In this document: positions 12,331 to 22,707 of the stretch, one piece after another
How the letters are laid out: each line of letters begins with the position of its first letter
Position numbering within the stretch: position 1 is the first letter of the stretch
NCBI RefSeq assembly: GCF_964355755.1
Contig: NC_092674.1
Span: 17,057,001-17,117,000, forward strand
From: Antedon mediterranea
Lineage: Eukaryota > Echinodermata > Crinoidea > Comatulida > Antedonidae
DNA: 60,000 bases
Direction of reading: 5' to 3'
Translations under genes and position numbers: made by a program
Notes under the pieces: generated by a model
Database searches by the model: none
What the model was told of the DNA's origin: nothing
The model's input: only the letters and a program-made list of their open reading frames with translations

Positions 12331-12846
12331 TTTCATTAGTGGACAATAACAAATGGACTCCAGCTAAGCTAGTAGTAGTACTAGGGCCTAGGCCTGACTG
12401 AGGTAGCCTAACTAAAACAGGACTAGCCTAGGCTAGGCCTAGAGGCTAGAGAGACTTAAATAATTATACTAATTAGGCCTAGGCCTCCTACTAGCTAGGC
12501 CTAGGTAGCCTCGAAGTCTGAAGAGAAAGCAAATTAGTATTAACTAATAATATTATTACTTCTACTCGCGAAATAAACTACGTATGTACGAGCAGGGAGC
12601 AACTCCCTGGTACGAGTACGCCAACAAAATCACCTATTATGGACAACACAATGGATGGCGCACTACTCCAATAAACTCGAGTATTGTGGACAAAAAGTCG
12701 CCTATTTTGGACAGCCAATTATGAAAGTTACCTATTATGGACCAACAACAGCGCCCTCTAGTCCCTATTATGGACAGAAAGTCCCCTATTATGGACAGAA
12801 AAGTAACCTATTATGGACAGATTTCACCAACCCTATTGCAATGATT

Positions 12847-12957
12847 CGTGAGGTCTTCTATACTGAAGCCATGTTTTAGAGGTCTGTTCCCTTATGGGTA
12901 TCCTACATACTATAGAGGGCGACATCATAATATTATGGTGCCATCATAATTATAACA
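12847..12957 (-). repeat. 5' LTR of Ty3-type element, right fragment
   Basis: Resumes the LTR exactly after the duplicated CAATGATT and continues to the terminal CA, followed by the ACGG target duplication. It differs from the intact LTR by small insertions near its end. Confidence 0.85.
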
Positions 12958-13039
12958 ACGGTAGAAAATAGCGAAGTACGAGTAAAATACTGCATGGCCG
13001 GACCGCAAGTAAAATACGATATATATATGATGACGTAGT

Positions 13040-13204
13040 AGATATCAACACATGCGTAGAAGAACTCCGGGATTGGAGTAGGGAGATTTAGATCCTTCCT
13101 GGTGGTGGAAGCTTGCGACTCGGTGGTGGCGGTGAGAGAGTAGGAGACTATTTTAAAAGATCCTTCCCTTATTTTAGGCTAGGCCTAGCCATATTCTTTG
13201 TTTG
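13040..13204 (+). other. Candidate 5' UTR exon and promoter region of HS6ST
   Basis: This stretch is richer in G, C and CpG than its surroundings and ends in TTTG followed by GTAAGTA, a near-perfect splice donor at 13,205. The first coding exon of HS6ST begins after a clear acceptor at 17,871, so at least one upstream non-coding exon must exist. This is the best candidate I see. It rests on composition and the donor only. Confidence 0.3.
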
Positions 13205-13381
13205 GTAAGTACGTAGGCTAGGAACTGATAAATTGAAGTTAAAAGTGAATTCTCGCCGTCGCAATTCCAGAATCGAATGCGTTTGATCGTCATAATAGTA
13301 ACGAAACGAACGTGTTAATTCGTGTCTATGTTAATAATAATATTGTGTAGGCCTAGGCCTATCTATATTATATTCGAATCC
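13205..13381. other. Unassigned, nothing recognised
   Basis: CpG-containing sequence followed by AT-rich sequence with a TAGGCCTAGGCCTA run (about 13,350). No frame, no repeat partner found. Confidence 0.4.
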
Positions 13382-13478
13382 GGGACGATTCGGCCCTGAG
13401 ACGATTCGGCCCGGGGGATGATTCGGCCCACTTTTTTATTTCGTGCATTCGCCAAGCGGCCAACAGTAACTTGTTTAC

Positions 13479-14570
13479 GGGTGTCACGAAAGCTCAGACC
13501 ACGAAAGCTCAGACCCCCTAAGACCTAAGATCACGAAAGCTAAGACCCAACACCTAAGATTACAAATATTTATCTTTCGCACCTGCCTTGTGTTTTAACT
13601 CCCAACATATATTCTGAATACCACACCTTAGAATTGGCACTTTCATGAAAAAGAATCACATAAAAAGTAACAAATACATTTTTAAATTGATGATTTTACA
13701 GACGTTTTTCTCGCACACAAAATGACTAGCCTACAGTACAGTAGGCCTACCCCATGGGCCATGTTCAATGTTTTTGTTTCTATGGAACGTCAAAAGAGCA
13801 AAAATTATATAGAGGGCTGAAAACTCTGTGGAGTCCATCTACAGTGTGGATGGAACAATGTAAAATTAAAATTGTAATGATAATAGTATAATCATGCAAG
13901 TACGAAGAAATAAATACTGGCAAATAAATTTTAATTTAAAAATCATGATAAGTTTTTTTGTTTCGTTTTCTTTCTGTTTTTATACTTATACTATTATTGT
14001 TGCTCTTTTGGCGCTCCATAGAAACAAAAACATTGAGCATGGAGCTCGAGGAGTTACATTCATGGAGTAAAGATTACAGTATACAAAGAAACACAACTGT
14101 AAAATCATCAATTTAAAGGATTTATTTATTTGTTATTATGTGTTTCTCCTTCTGAAAGTACTTATAAGTCCTAATTTTAAAGTGTGGTGTTCAGGATAAA
14201 GTTAGTCAACAAATTTGGAGTCAAAATACAAGAAAGGCAGGTGCGTAAGAAAAACATCCTCTGAACCAACACAATGGAGTAAATATATACCAACAAACAA
14301 CCCGTCAAGTTTGTTTGTTGTAAAGAAAAAATATACATTTACTCAACGGGCGAAAATAATGTGAGTTTATCTATGTTTTGCGGTAGTATTAAATTATATT
14401 TATGGTAATAAATGAAACCTATTGTGTTTAAAATTATGTATGGATAAACAAGTATTGTTTTTAAGCTGTAGTATATCTTAGTATTTGTAATCTTAGGTGT
14501 TGGGTCTTAGCTTTCGTGATCTTAGGTCTTAGGGGTCTGAGCTTTCGTGGTCTGAGGTTTCGTGACACCC
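13479..14570. mobile_element. MULE-like non-autonomous DNA transposon
   Basis: 1,092 bp with terminal inverted repeats starting GGGTGTCACGAAA and ending TTTCGTGACACCC. ACTTGTTTAC is duplicated exactly at 13,469-13,478 and 14,571-14,580. A 10-bp duplication is typical of Mutator-like (9-11 bp) transposases. The inverted repeats extend about 100 bp and include repeated blocks of CACGAAAGCTCAGACC type. No protein is encoded. Confidence 0.78.
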
Positions 14571-14639
14571 ACTTGTTTACATCGTTCGTGTGGTTAAAAA
14601 ATTATTAGTTTATAATATATATTAAAATAAATTATTTAA

Positions 14640-15265
14640 AGACCCCTTCCCTGCAATTTTGGACGTTTTTTGGAAAATAATACATACATATCACTTTAAA
14701 AACATTAAACCATGTCATTCCTTGTCTTAAATGTACGTTTTATGGTAAATTATGATAAAAAGTGAGAAACAATGCACTACCTAAGTAGCTCGCGGCGATC
14801 GACCTCTCGTGGACGGTCTTAGGCCTAGCCTAGCTAGGCTTAGTTTTGTAGGCCTAGCTGGTAAACATCGGTAACGTACGAACATCGTACGCGAGCTATA
14901 TACCTAGCCTGACGTTGTATAGTTGCTGCATTAATTGTCTTTCTATTTTTGCCAGACTCCGTTGATACAAATTGGGGAAAACCCGGTATTTTCGCTGAAA
15001 AGTTAGGAGTCTTCCATTTGTTTTGGCCTCACGATCGATCGAAAAGTGGGCGAATTACAGGTGAAAAACAAAAATATCAATCCGCGCGCAATGCATTTTG
15101 GGATTTATAGCGGGCCGCTATAATTATTAGAATCGACTTATTTTTCAAATTTTTAACCGTTTAAAGACGAAAAAAGTTATCGCAATAGGACCATATAGTA
15201 TTATTTTTACATTAAATATAGTTTGTGATCTTAAATTAGATCTAAAAAACGTAGGGAATGGGGCT
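14640..15265. mobile_element. TTAA-flanked MITE, copy 1
   Basis: Flanked by TTAA at 14,636-14,639 and 15,266-15,269. The ends are inverted (AGACCCCTTCCCT and AGGGAATGGGGCT). 626 bp, no frame. TTAA duplications are made by piggyBac and Kolobok transposases, so it is a derivative of one of these. Confidence 0.75.
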
Positions 15266-15706
15266 TTAATTAAAATTATTTTCGACAATTTTTCAAAATA
15301 TTTGCTTTATTGCATCTTTTTTATCCCTAGTAGTCTAGAAGTACTAGGAAGGCCTACCCCAGTAGGCCTACCCCATCATAGTCTTTTGAAAATAAGATTT
15401 GAGGAAAAAAGCTTGTTTAAATGCTCATAAAATGCATATCAAAGCTGATAAATATGGTGATCCATAAATATAAGTGTGCCGAATCATCTCAGGGCCGAAT
15501 CGTCCCACTACCTTGCTTGTATGTATTCAGCGGTCAACTGTAAGTGTAAATAAGGCGCTACTGATGCATTTATTTGGTCAAATAAATTCTTTTCTGTGCA
15601 CTATTATAACATTTATTCTTTATTGCATTCCAGACCAACAGCGATCGCCACTAAAACAGGCTGGTTAAAATCTTAATAAAAACTACTTTAGATAAAAAAT
15701 CATTAA

Positions 15707-16290
15707 AGACACCTTCCCTACAATTTGTGACGTTTTGTAAAAATAATACATATATATTACTTTAAAAACATTTAAACCAGGTCATTACTTGTCTTAAATG
15801 TGCGTTTTATGGTAAATTATGATAAAAAGTGAGAAACAATGCACTACCTAAGTAGCTCGCAGCAATGACCTCTCGTGGACGGTCTTTAGGCTTAGTTTTG
15901 TAGGACTAGCTGGTAAACATCGGTAACGTATGAACATCGTACCGTACGCTAGCTATATACCTAGCCTGACGTTGTATAGTTGCTGCATTTTGTCTTTCTA
16001 TTTTTGTCAGACTTCGTTGATACAAATTGGGGAAAACCCGGTATTTTCGCTGAAAGTCTTCCATTTGTTTTGGCCTCACGATCGATCGAAAAGTAGGTGA
16101 ATTACAGACAAAAAACAAAAATATCAATCCGCGCGCAATGCATTTTGGGATTTATAGCGGGCCACTATAATTATTAGAATTTACTTATTTTTTCACATTT
16201 TTAACCATTTAAAGATCATATAGTATTATTTTTACATTAAATATAGTTTGTGATCTTAAATTAGATCTAAAAAACGTAGGAAAGGTGTCT
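15707..16290. mobile_element. TTAA-flanked MITE, copy 2
   Basis: Flanked by TTAA at 15,703-15,706 and 16,291-16,294, with ends AGACACCTTCCCTAC and GTAGGAAAGGTGTCT. The interior is a direct copy of 14,640-15,265 with substitutions and deletions. 584 bp. The two copies lie 440 bp apart in the same orientation. Confidence 0.78.
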
Positions 16291-16294
16291 TTAA

Positions 16295-16744
16295 AACAAG
16301 ATGACATCGAAGATAGAAAAATGATATTACAGGTTTAAAACTAAGTGATGTGAATGTCAATTAAAACCTTAAAAGCGAGAATGCTTTTTTTTTTTATGAA
16401 TCTAGAGGAATCAAAGTTAATTCACAGTCAACACATACTACAATATAAAGTAGTATGTTTTAGTTAATTTTACAACTAAAATTGAAAAAGTAAAACTGAA
16501 CAGATTATATTGGGCTAAAAACATAGATTAATTTTTTGTATAATTTGTATCCTTTTATATCTACCGTCATCTTTCATCTACCGTCCCAATGCGAAATCTT
16601 GGTAATAACACTGGAATTCAGTTATTAGGTGATCATTTAGAATAAAATAATCACGCTATACGAGGAGGTTAAAAATGACAAAATGCGCACATTAATTGCA
16701 TAAAAGTGCTGAAAATGGTGAAAAATAAGGCATTTTTAAAATGA
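16295..16744. other. Unassigned AT-rich sequence
   Basis: No frame and no repeat partner recognised. A short repeat TCTACCGTC occurs twice near 16,560-16,585. Confidence 0.4.
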
Positions 16745-17842
16745 AAATAATTTTTCAGAATGCACGATGACCCCCAATTTTTGAAACTTATTCTGGAAGC
16801 CATTGAGTTGTAGATATGAATTCATGTACACATTTCACATACAAAATTAAGTTTTTTTTCTCTTTCGTCATATTTTATCACATTCAATAGAACGCATCTC
16901 TGTTATTTTGTGCCCGATTTTCGCTCAAATTTTAGTATGTGATTGCACAATTAATTGACTTTCTCATGACTTGCCACTATTTGTATTTTTATGACGTCAT
17001 CACGCGTAAAAACTTGAATAACGTAGGTCGTGTAATTTCACCTTCACCGTAAATTTGAATATCTTACAGCTCTTCATAATTGAAGGTTACCTTGATGATT
17101 ATAATTTATTATGGAAGCTGATGAAATGTAGATGGGTGTTTTCATAAATTAAGGGGCCAGTGGGTATTTTAGTATTGGTGATAGTTAGTTTGCTGTTTAC
17201 TCTAAATTGGTAATAGTTATTTAAAAAATGATTTTATCATATGATAGAACAATAATATGGGTTAATACTATTACATGTTGGAAAAAAAAAATTGCAAAAA
17301 AAAACAATTTAAAAAAAAAATATATCGTGGTGTCTAGCTCATTTTATTAAAATATATATATGAATTCATATAAAAATCAAGCCTGTCGGATGTTGTGACG
17401 TTAACATATGGCCAGTTGAAGTTTAAAAGTAGTTTTTTCATCTTTTTCGTCAAAGTTATACAAATTTCAAAGAGCGCGCACAGCGCTTCTACATGCCAAA
17501 TTCTCTTCCAATTCTTATATTTATTTGCTCAATTCATTATCTTTCGAAATTGTCATCTTCGAGTTTGTTTTGATAATTCCATCATACCAAAAAATTAGAA
17601 CATGATGTGTGTCCCGTAATTTCACCTATGCTACACTGTATATAGATATGCATTATATACTGTACATATTGTATATGGCATATAATAGGCACAACTCAGC
17701 ACTATAAGCGTATTATAGGATGACATAAATAAACATTTTACGATTAAATGTTAACATTGGTGCATGTTTAAAAAATATTAATGTCAATAAAATGATAAAA
17801 ATGATCACCTATAATTCGTCAAAGTGACGAATTAAATTCTAG
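16745..17842 (+). mobile_element. Helitron-like repeat, copy a (diverged)
   Basis: Shares with the intron copies the ordered landmarks GTTGTAGATATGAATTCATG, TGACGTCATCA, CATATGGCCAGTTGAA, CCCGTAATTTCACCTA and a final hairpin GTCAAAGTGAC followed by CTAG at 17,839-17,842. It is more diverged than the intron copies and lacks the usual 5' region. Its CTAG end lies 29 bp before the splice acceptor of the first coding exon. Confidence 0.6.
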
Positions 17843-17892
17843 TTTAAAATGTTATTGTATTGATCTTTCAGAGTGAGTATTACACTTGAGGC

Positions 17893-17925
17893 ATGGGAAA
17901 TGTGCTGTAACAACAACCATGAATA
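17893..17925 (+). promoter_or_regulatory. Two short upstream reading frames before the HS6ST start
   Basis: ATG at 17,893 (G at -3 and +4) opens a 5-codon frame ending at 17,910. ATG at 17,899 opens an 8-codon frame ending at 17,925, which overlaps the main start codon at 17,919. Overlapping upstream frames usually lower translation of the main frame. The effect here is inferred. Confidence 0.45.
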
Positions 17926-18433
17926 ACACATGCATTGGATTTATTCTTCTGGTTTTAGTAACCTCCTCTTATATTTTCTATGAGGTTGTTTGTTCTAATC
18001 ATTTTTTTTGTACAAGTTCGGACATATTAGAAGATGTAAGATGGGATTATCAATATTCGACCAGGTTTCGGACAGGAGGAAACTTATCTGTGAGTCACAG
18101 ACGAACAAAACCATTCAGTGAAAAGACATTAGTGCGTGACTATCATTTTGATATAAATGGAGATGATGTTCTTGTGTTCCTTCACATACAAAAAACAGGT
18201 GGTACAACCTTTGGAAAACACCTTGTGAAGAATATGGCAATGGAAAATCCCTGCAAATGTTTTCGTGGTAAAAAGAGATGCGACTGTTTTCGTCCTGGGA
18301 GTAGCCATAGTCACTGGTTGTTTAGCAGGTACTCTACTGGTTGGTCTTGTGGACTGCATGCTGATTGGACTGAATTGACAAGCTGTGTTCCTCAATGGAT
18401 GGATCAAAAAGAAAAATTAATTAAAAAAAGAAG
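17919..18433 (+). CDS. HS6ST: Heparan-sulfate 6-O-sulfotransferase, first coding exon
   Basis: Codes for residues 1-171 and two bases of codon 172. HS6ST is a Golgi type II membrane enzyme that moves sulfate from PAPS to the 6-OH of glucosamine in heparan sulfate. Residues 5-25 are a single hydrophobic anchor after a very short cytosolic tail. HIQKTGGTTF at 89-98 is the 5'-phosphosulfate-binding loop. GLHADWTEL at 145-153 holds the histidine (147) that in this family is the catalytic base. A cysteine-rich segment (CKCF...CDCF, 112-124) and CSNHFFC add conserved cysteines. The start is fixed by an in-frame TGA at 17,874 and no other in-frame ATG before 17,919. An acceptor (TTTCAG, ending 17,871) opens the exon, and the donor AAG|GTAAAG is at 18,434. 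The exon ends in phase 2. Confidence 0.93.
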
Positions 18434-19804
18434 GTAAAGTGTACCTTTACTTATTTATACTGTACATTTTATTTATTTATTGACTATTGAATCAGTGGCA
18501 CTTACACAAAATGTAGAAGAAGTGTAACGAAGAGTGTTATAAATATTTATTTTAGGCTATGATAAAGATAAAGTGTTATAAGAAACTGGTACGAAAAAGT
18601 ACAAAACGTTTTCCAATTATGGAAATCTAGCTTTTTTTGAATGCAAGCATAATTAACGTACCATCAGGCCAACCTAAAAAAAAATTTCTTTCCTGTTTCC
18701 TGTCGATTTTTGGCCCATAAAAGTTCCAGTCGGGAGGCCGAATATTTTTTTTTGCGCATTAAAGACGTACATAGGCGCGGCTAGCTAGGCCTAATGTTTT
18801 ATAGACCTGACATAACCACACACATAGTTGTCACCACGGCACAAAAGCGCCTGTCCCAGATAAATAAAGATAAATAGCGTATCCTAGTCTAGGCCTAGCT
18901 ATAGAGCCTAAGATAGACCTATTTCAACAGATTATTAAAATGCTAGGCTAGGGACAGGGATTGTGAAACTGTTCAATACAGCAATTGAATTCGAAGCACA
19001 CGTGGTAAAGCCCGGGCGTAAGTCGAGCTACTAGCTAACTATACTGTACTGTACTACTAGTTGATGAAAAATGTTAATTCGATTTGCCAAACATAATATT
19101 TCCAATTTTTTGAAATTCTATTTTGTGGATTTTTTTCCTTACACCAGAGAGGTGCGTGTACGTCAAATGGCATTGTTTTTTCTCATGAACATGCATGGTA
19201 ATTTTTTACCAGAGGTGTGCTTGTACGTAAATGAAATTGTTTTTTAGACAATGACTATTTGCTTTAATACTTTACTAACTTTAAAACAATGTGGATACTA
19301 TTTTCTGATATCGAAATCATTGTACTATTTGTAAGCGATTCAGATTTTGTGAAAAATCACGAAAATACAAGTTAAATGTTAAAAAAGGGGGAAAAGGAAT
19401 GCTGAAATTATTAATGAAATAAAATAGAATTGCAAACAGTATGAAATTATATCGGGCGGTACAAATCTGTCACTAGGCTTTTACTACAACATTCGTGGCT
19501 GCAACTAGAAAGTTAATAATTGGTAATCTGAATACTGTATTAACGCTCGCTTGTATGTAATGTACAGTAGTCCAGATTGATAAGAACAAAGCCCTACAAT
19601 CAACTCTGTGATGAAGTAGATTATTATACTCTATTTTATTAGACATTATTTGCAGGATCTCTTTGAAGTAAAATAACGGTGTTAATTTTCATAACTGAGT
19701 GGAAACTGAGCTGTGGGAACATTTCTCATTGTTTATAATATGGACCGGTTTTAACAACAGACATCAACCATACACTTTTTACCATTCACACTGTATTTCT
19801 TGGT
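18434..19804 (+). other. Proximal part of HS6ST intron, mostly unassigned
   Basis: AT-rich intron sequence. An imperfect tandem pair based on ACCAGAG...TGTACGTMAATG lies at 19,144-19,250. No frame or transposon ends were recognised. Confidence 0.45.
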
Positions 19805-20045
19805 TAGAGCACAGATTCAGAGATTCAGATTCAGATTCGATTTATTCATATATAGTATAATGATAATTGCTTTCTTGGCAGAAAAACACAAGCAAAACAA
19901 TACATACATAATATTTACATTCGTGATCAACTTGGAACTAACAACAACAACAACATGTTAACATTTTAGCAGAAATGAGTAAACCCCAAAAACCCCACTT
20001 CAGTAATGATCTGACATACTCACGACACACTTTGTGGAATAATAT
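19805..20045 (-). repeat. 3' end fragment of a LINE (CR1/L2-like)
   Basis: The block GATTCAGATTCAGATTCGAT, read on the - strand, is a (GAATCT)n-type 3' tail as found at the end of CR1/L2 elements. The adjacent sequence would be its 3' UTR. No coding part remains. Confidence 0.4.
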
Positions 20046-20279
20046 CACTTAACATAAACGATGTAATATGACTGCCCAAAGCTCGTACGTGGTGTGTGAC
20101 AAAAGCTGCATGAGAACGCTAGAGCTGAGCGACAACAACAAGGGGTGTGAAATTCCCTTTTGGGACTCACTGCAAATTAATACAAGATGGCGATTGCGCA
20201 TTTTTAACTTTGTAAACATAATTATTCATATTAGAAAGGTATTAATAATTGCCTATTAAACCATTTAAGAGTGCTTGTC

Positions 20280-20845
20280 ACCAAAAATCAGACATATTCG
20301 TAATTTAGTGGCAAGGGTTAAAACTTTTTCTGGAAGCTATTGGCTTGTAGATACGAATTCATGTAAACATTTTTCCAATCGGACGTTGTGACGTCATCAT
20401 ATGTCCAGTTGAATAAAAAAAGTCGTATTTTCATATTTTGCGTAATAGTTCATCACATTTAAAAGGGCGCGCATCTATATTTTACGTATTCAAATTTCTT
20501 CTACATGTTAATATGTTGTTACTGAGATAATATTCATCCGAAATTGCTATCTTAGTGTTTCATTTTGATACCGTCGCCATGTTAAAAATAGGAATAAACG
20601 GGGAGTCCCGTAATTTCACCTATTTTACACTGTATGTAATATGTATACAGATTTACTGTTTGTACTATATACTATATGACACAAAATTGACAGAATTCAG
20701 CACTAACAACATATCATATTCATCAGTTCAGGTCATACAGTAATGCCATAATCTTTTTCCGTGTGGAATATTCCAACGTATGACGTGCACGTGGCGTTTG
20801 TCGTGCGGATAACTAACTCGTCAAAGTGACGAGTTACATGTCTAG
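20280..20845 (+). mobile_element. Helitron-like repeat, copy b (5'-truncated)
   Basis: Starts in the middle of the consensus (GGAAGCTATTGGCTTGTAGAT) and ends with the hairpin ACTCGTCAAAGTGACGAGT and CTAG at 20,842-20,845. Type A 3' end (GCGGATAACTAACTCG). Confidence 0.7.
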
Positions 20846-20847
20846 TT

Positions 20848-21150
20848 GGTTATCCGCACTTGGCGGATAACCCCTTGTTATTGTAAGGATCTTTTTTTTT
20901 TTTTCATCTTATTAGTTATCCGCTTAGTAGCGGATAACTTCTTGTAATCGTCCTGTTACTTTTTTTTTTTTTTAGTTATCCGCTTAGTAGCGGATAACTC
21001 CTTGTAACTGTATGAAATCATCTTTTTTTTTTGGTTATCCGCAACTTGTAAAGTTGCGGATAACCCATGTTATTGTAAATATCTTTTTCTTCATCTTCTT
21101 TGTTATTAGTTATCCGCATTGAGCGGATAACTCCTTGTAACTGTACTGGA
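20848..21150 (+). repeat. Cluster of five palindromic hairpin units
   Basis: Hairpins at 20,848-20,872, 20,914-20,939, 20,974-20,999, 21,033-21,065 and 21,108-21,132. Each is GTTATCCGC...GCGGATAAC with a different loop, followed by CCTTGT(A/T)A... and a T tract. The fourth has a 14-bp stem. The cluster starts 2 bp after the CTAG end of copy b. Confidence 0.85.
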
Positions 21151-21159
21151 TCAATTTCT

Positions 21160-22703
21160 ATGTTTTTCTTCTTTCTTTCCTCCACTTTTTTGTGGCTCCT
21201 GTATCTCTAAAATGTGTTAACATAACATTTCATAGCTTTGTCAACATATGAACATTTATATGAAGTTGTGCAGCATGTATTTTTTAAATACGTCAGAGTT
21301 GCGCAACATGACTTACGTGCGATTTTATGAATTTCAATGATTGATCATAGATTAAAAACCAAGCATAATTTTTTTTTTACACTTTGTGAAAATTTAAGTC
21401 ATATCAAGGGCAAACTTTTTGTGGATTAAAAATGGCATGTTTTCCAAGAAGTTACGCGCGCACGCGCATTTAAAATTTCAAAATGCGCAAAATTTATTTC
21501 TAATCAACTTTCTACGCGTTTCATGTCATTTTAAGCATGTCAAAAATTCCCACGGATGCGCAAATTTTTGCGCGCGCGGTGCGCACGTAGCGTTGAAAAT
21601 AAATTTTTTTCGCGTGATTCATGTTTTTCCAGCCTTTTCTGGTAATTTTACCAACTTTTGAACAATTTTGACCTAAAATTACGTCATACGGGCACATTCA
21701 ATTGGATAATTTACGTGCGTTTTTGATGAAAAAGTTCAAAAATGTGTCAAAATTCGTCAAAATTATGCCTTTTTTTAAACATTCATAGATTCTAAACTAC
21801 GAGGTGAACTTTTTTTAAATTATATATTCTGGAAGTTGATGAGTTGTAGATATGGAATCATGCATTAATATAGCTAATCGGACATTATAACGTCATCGTA
21901 TGGCCACGCGAATATAAAATATAGGATTTTTATATCTTTCGTCATAGCGCATCACATTTAATAGAGCGCATCTCCACTTATCCGTTTTTTATTTTCACCC
22001 CGATTTTGATATTGTCTAGGTGAATGAACTATCTTTCGCATGAGTTAAAAATATTTTAATTTTTATGACGTCATCATGTCGAAAATTGTAAATAACGTGG
22101 GTCACTTATTTTCATCTTTACAGTAAATTTCAATCTGTTATAGCTCATCAGAATAAAAAGTGATAATCATGATTAAAACGTTTTCTGGAAGCTATTGAAT
22201 TGTAGATATGAAATCATGTAAACATTTTGCCAATCGGATGTTGTGACGTCATCATATGGCCAGTTGAATAAAAAAAGTTGTATTTTCATATTTTGCGTAA
22301 TAGTTCATCACATTTAAAAGGGTGCGCATCTATATTTTACGTATTCAAATTTCTTCTACACGTTAATATGTTGTTCCTAAGATAATTTCCTTCTGAAATT
22401 GCTATCTATGTGTTTCATTTTGATACCGTCGCCATGTTAAAAATTGGAATAAATGGCGGGTCCCGTAATTTCACCTATTCTACACTGTATGTAATATGTA
22501 TGCAGATTATACTGTAGTGTTTGCATGTATACTATATGACACAAAATTGACAGAATTCAGCACTAACAGCATATCATATTCTTCAGTTCTTGTCATAATG
22601 CCATAATATTTATCTGTGTGCAATATTCCAACGTATGACGTGCACGTGGCGTTTGTCGTGGTGCGGATAACTAACTCGTCAAAGTGACGAGTTTCATGTC
22701 TAG
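21160..22703 (+). mobile_element. Helitron-like repeat, copy c
   Basis: Full-length type. It opens with TTCTTTCTTTCC and the block ending GTATCTC, includes the alternating ACGCGCGCACGCGCA tract (about 21,455) and repeated TGACGTCA sites, and ends with the hairpin plus CTAG at 22,700-22,703. It contains no protein frame. Confidence 0.75.
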
Positions 22704-22707
22704 TTTT

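Larger units (their letters stand above)
9782..12838. mobile_element. Non-autonomous hAT-like foldback element in the 5' LTR
   Basis: Flanked by CAATGATT at 9774-9781 and 12,839-12,846, an 8-bp target duplication as made by hAT transposases. The ends are inverted copies sharing GGGTTGGTGAAATCTG; the right end read inward begins CAATAGGG, near the usual hAT CA(R)GG start. Each arm is about 460-510 bp (9782-10,240 and 12,330-12,838). The 2.1 kb centre is AT-rich with no transposase frame. It is 3,057 bp long, so a large passenger-like core sits between foldback arms. Confidence 0.8.
5215..12957 (-). mobile_element. Ty3/gypsy (Mag-like) LTR retrotransposon, interrupted by a DNA transposon
   Basis: The element runs on the - strand, so its 5' LTR is at the right. 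LTRs begin TG and end CA on the + strand. ACGG occurs at 5211-5214 and 12,958-12,961 as a 4-bp target duplication. Internal order is primer-binding site, leader, gag, protease, RT, RNase H, integrase, polypurine tract. Domain order (integrase after RNase H) makes it Ty3-type, and the IADD catalytic box and fused gag-pol resemble the Mag lineage. The two LTRs differ by about one substitution and a few small indels, indicating a fairly young insertion. A 3.06 kb hAT-like element splits the 5' LTR, so it is younger still. Confidence 0.88.
13382..15506. mobile_element. Older TIR element carrying two younger insertions
   Basis: GGGACGATTCGGCCCTGAGA at 13,382 is mirrored at the right end (about 15,479-15,506). 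A third, partial copy of GATTCGGCCC follows at about 13,420. Between these ends lie a MULE-like element (13,479-14,570) and a TTAA-flanked MITE (14,640-15,265). Once those are removed, only about 400 bp of original element remains. I found no target duplication at the outer ends, so the exact limits and superfamily are open. Confidence 0.5.

Noticed and set aside
9771-12879. Two similar 64- and 74-codon frames rich in YYGQK at the hAT-like element ends
   Set aside because: They translate the repeated GTCCATAATAGG boxes of the inverted arms, one on each strand, and are not genes.
5215-12957. Possible envelope gene making the Ty3 element an errantivirus-like retrovirus
   Set aside because: Only about 100 bp separate the pol stop from the 3' LTR, so there is no room for a third gene.
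13368-13382. TTCGAATCC resembling a tRNA B box
   Set aside because: No matching A box or cloverleaf upstream; it lies at the edge of a TIR element.
17886-17918. Possible HS6ST start at the TTG at 17,886
   Set aside because: Not an ATG; an in-frame TGA lies at 17,874 and the first in-frame ATG is 17,919, which places the membrane anchor correctly at the N-terminus.
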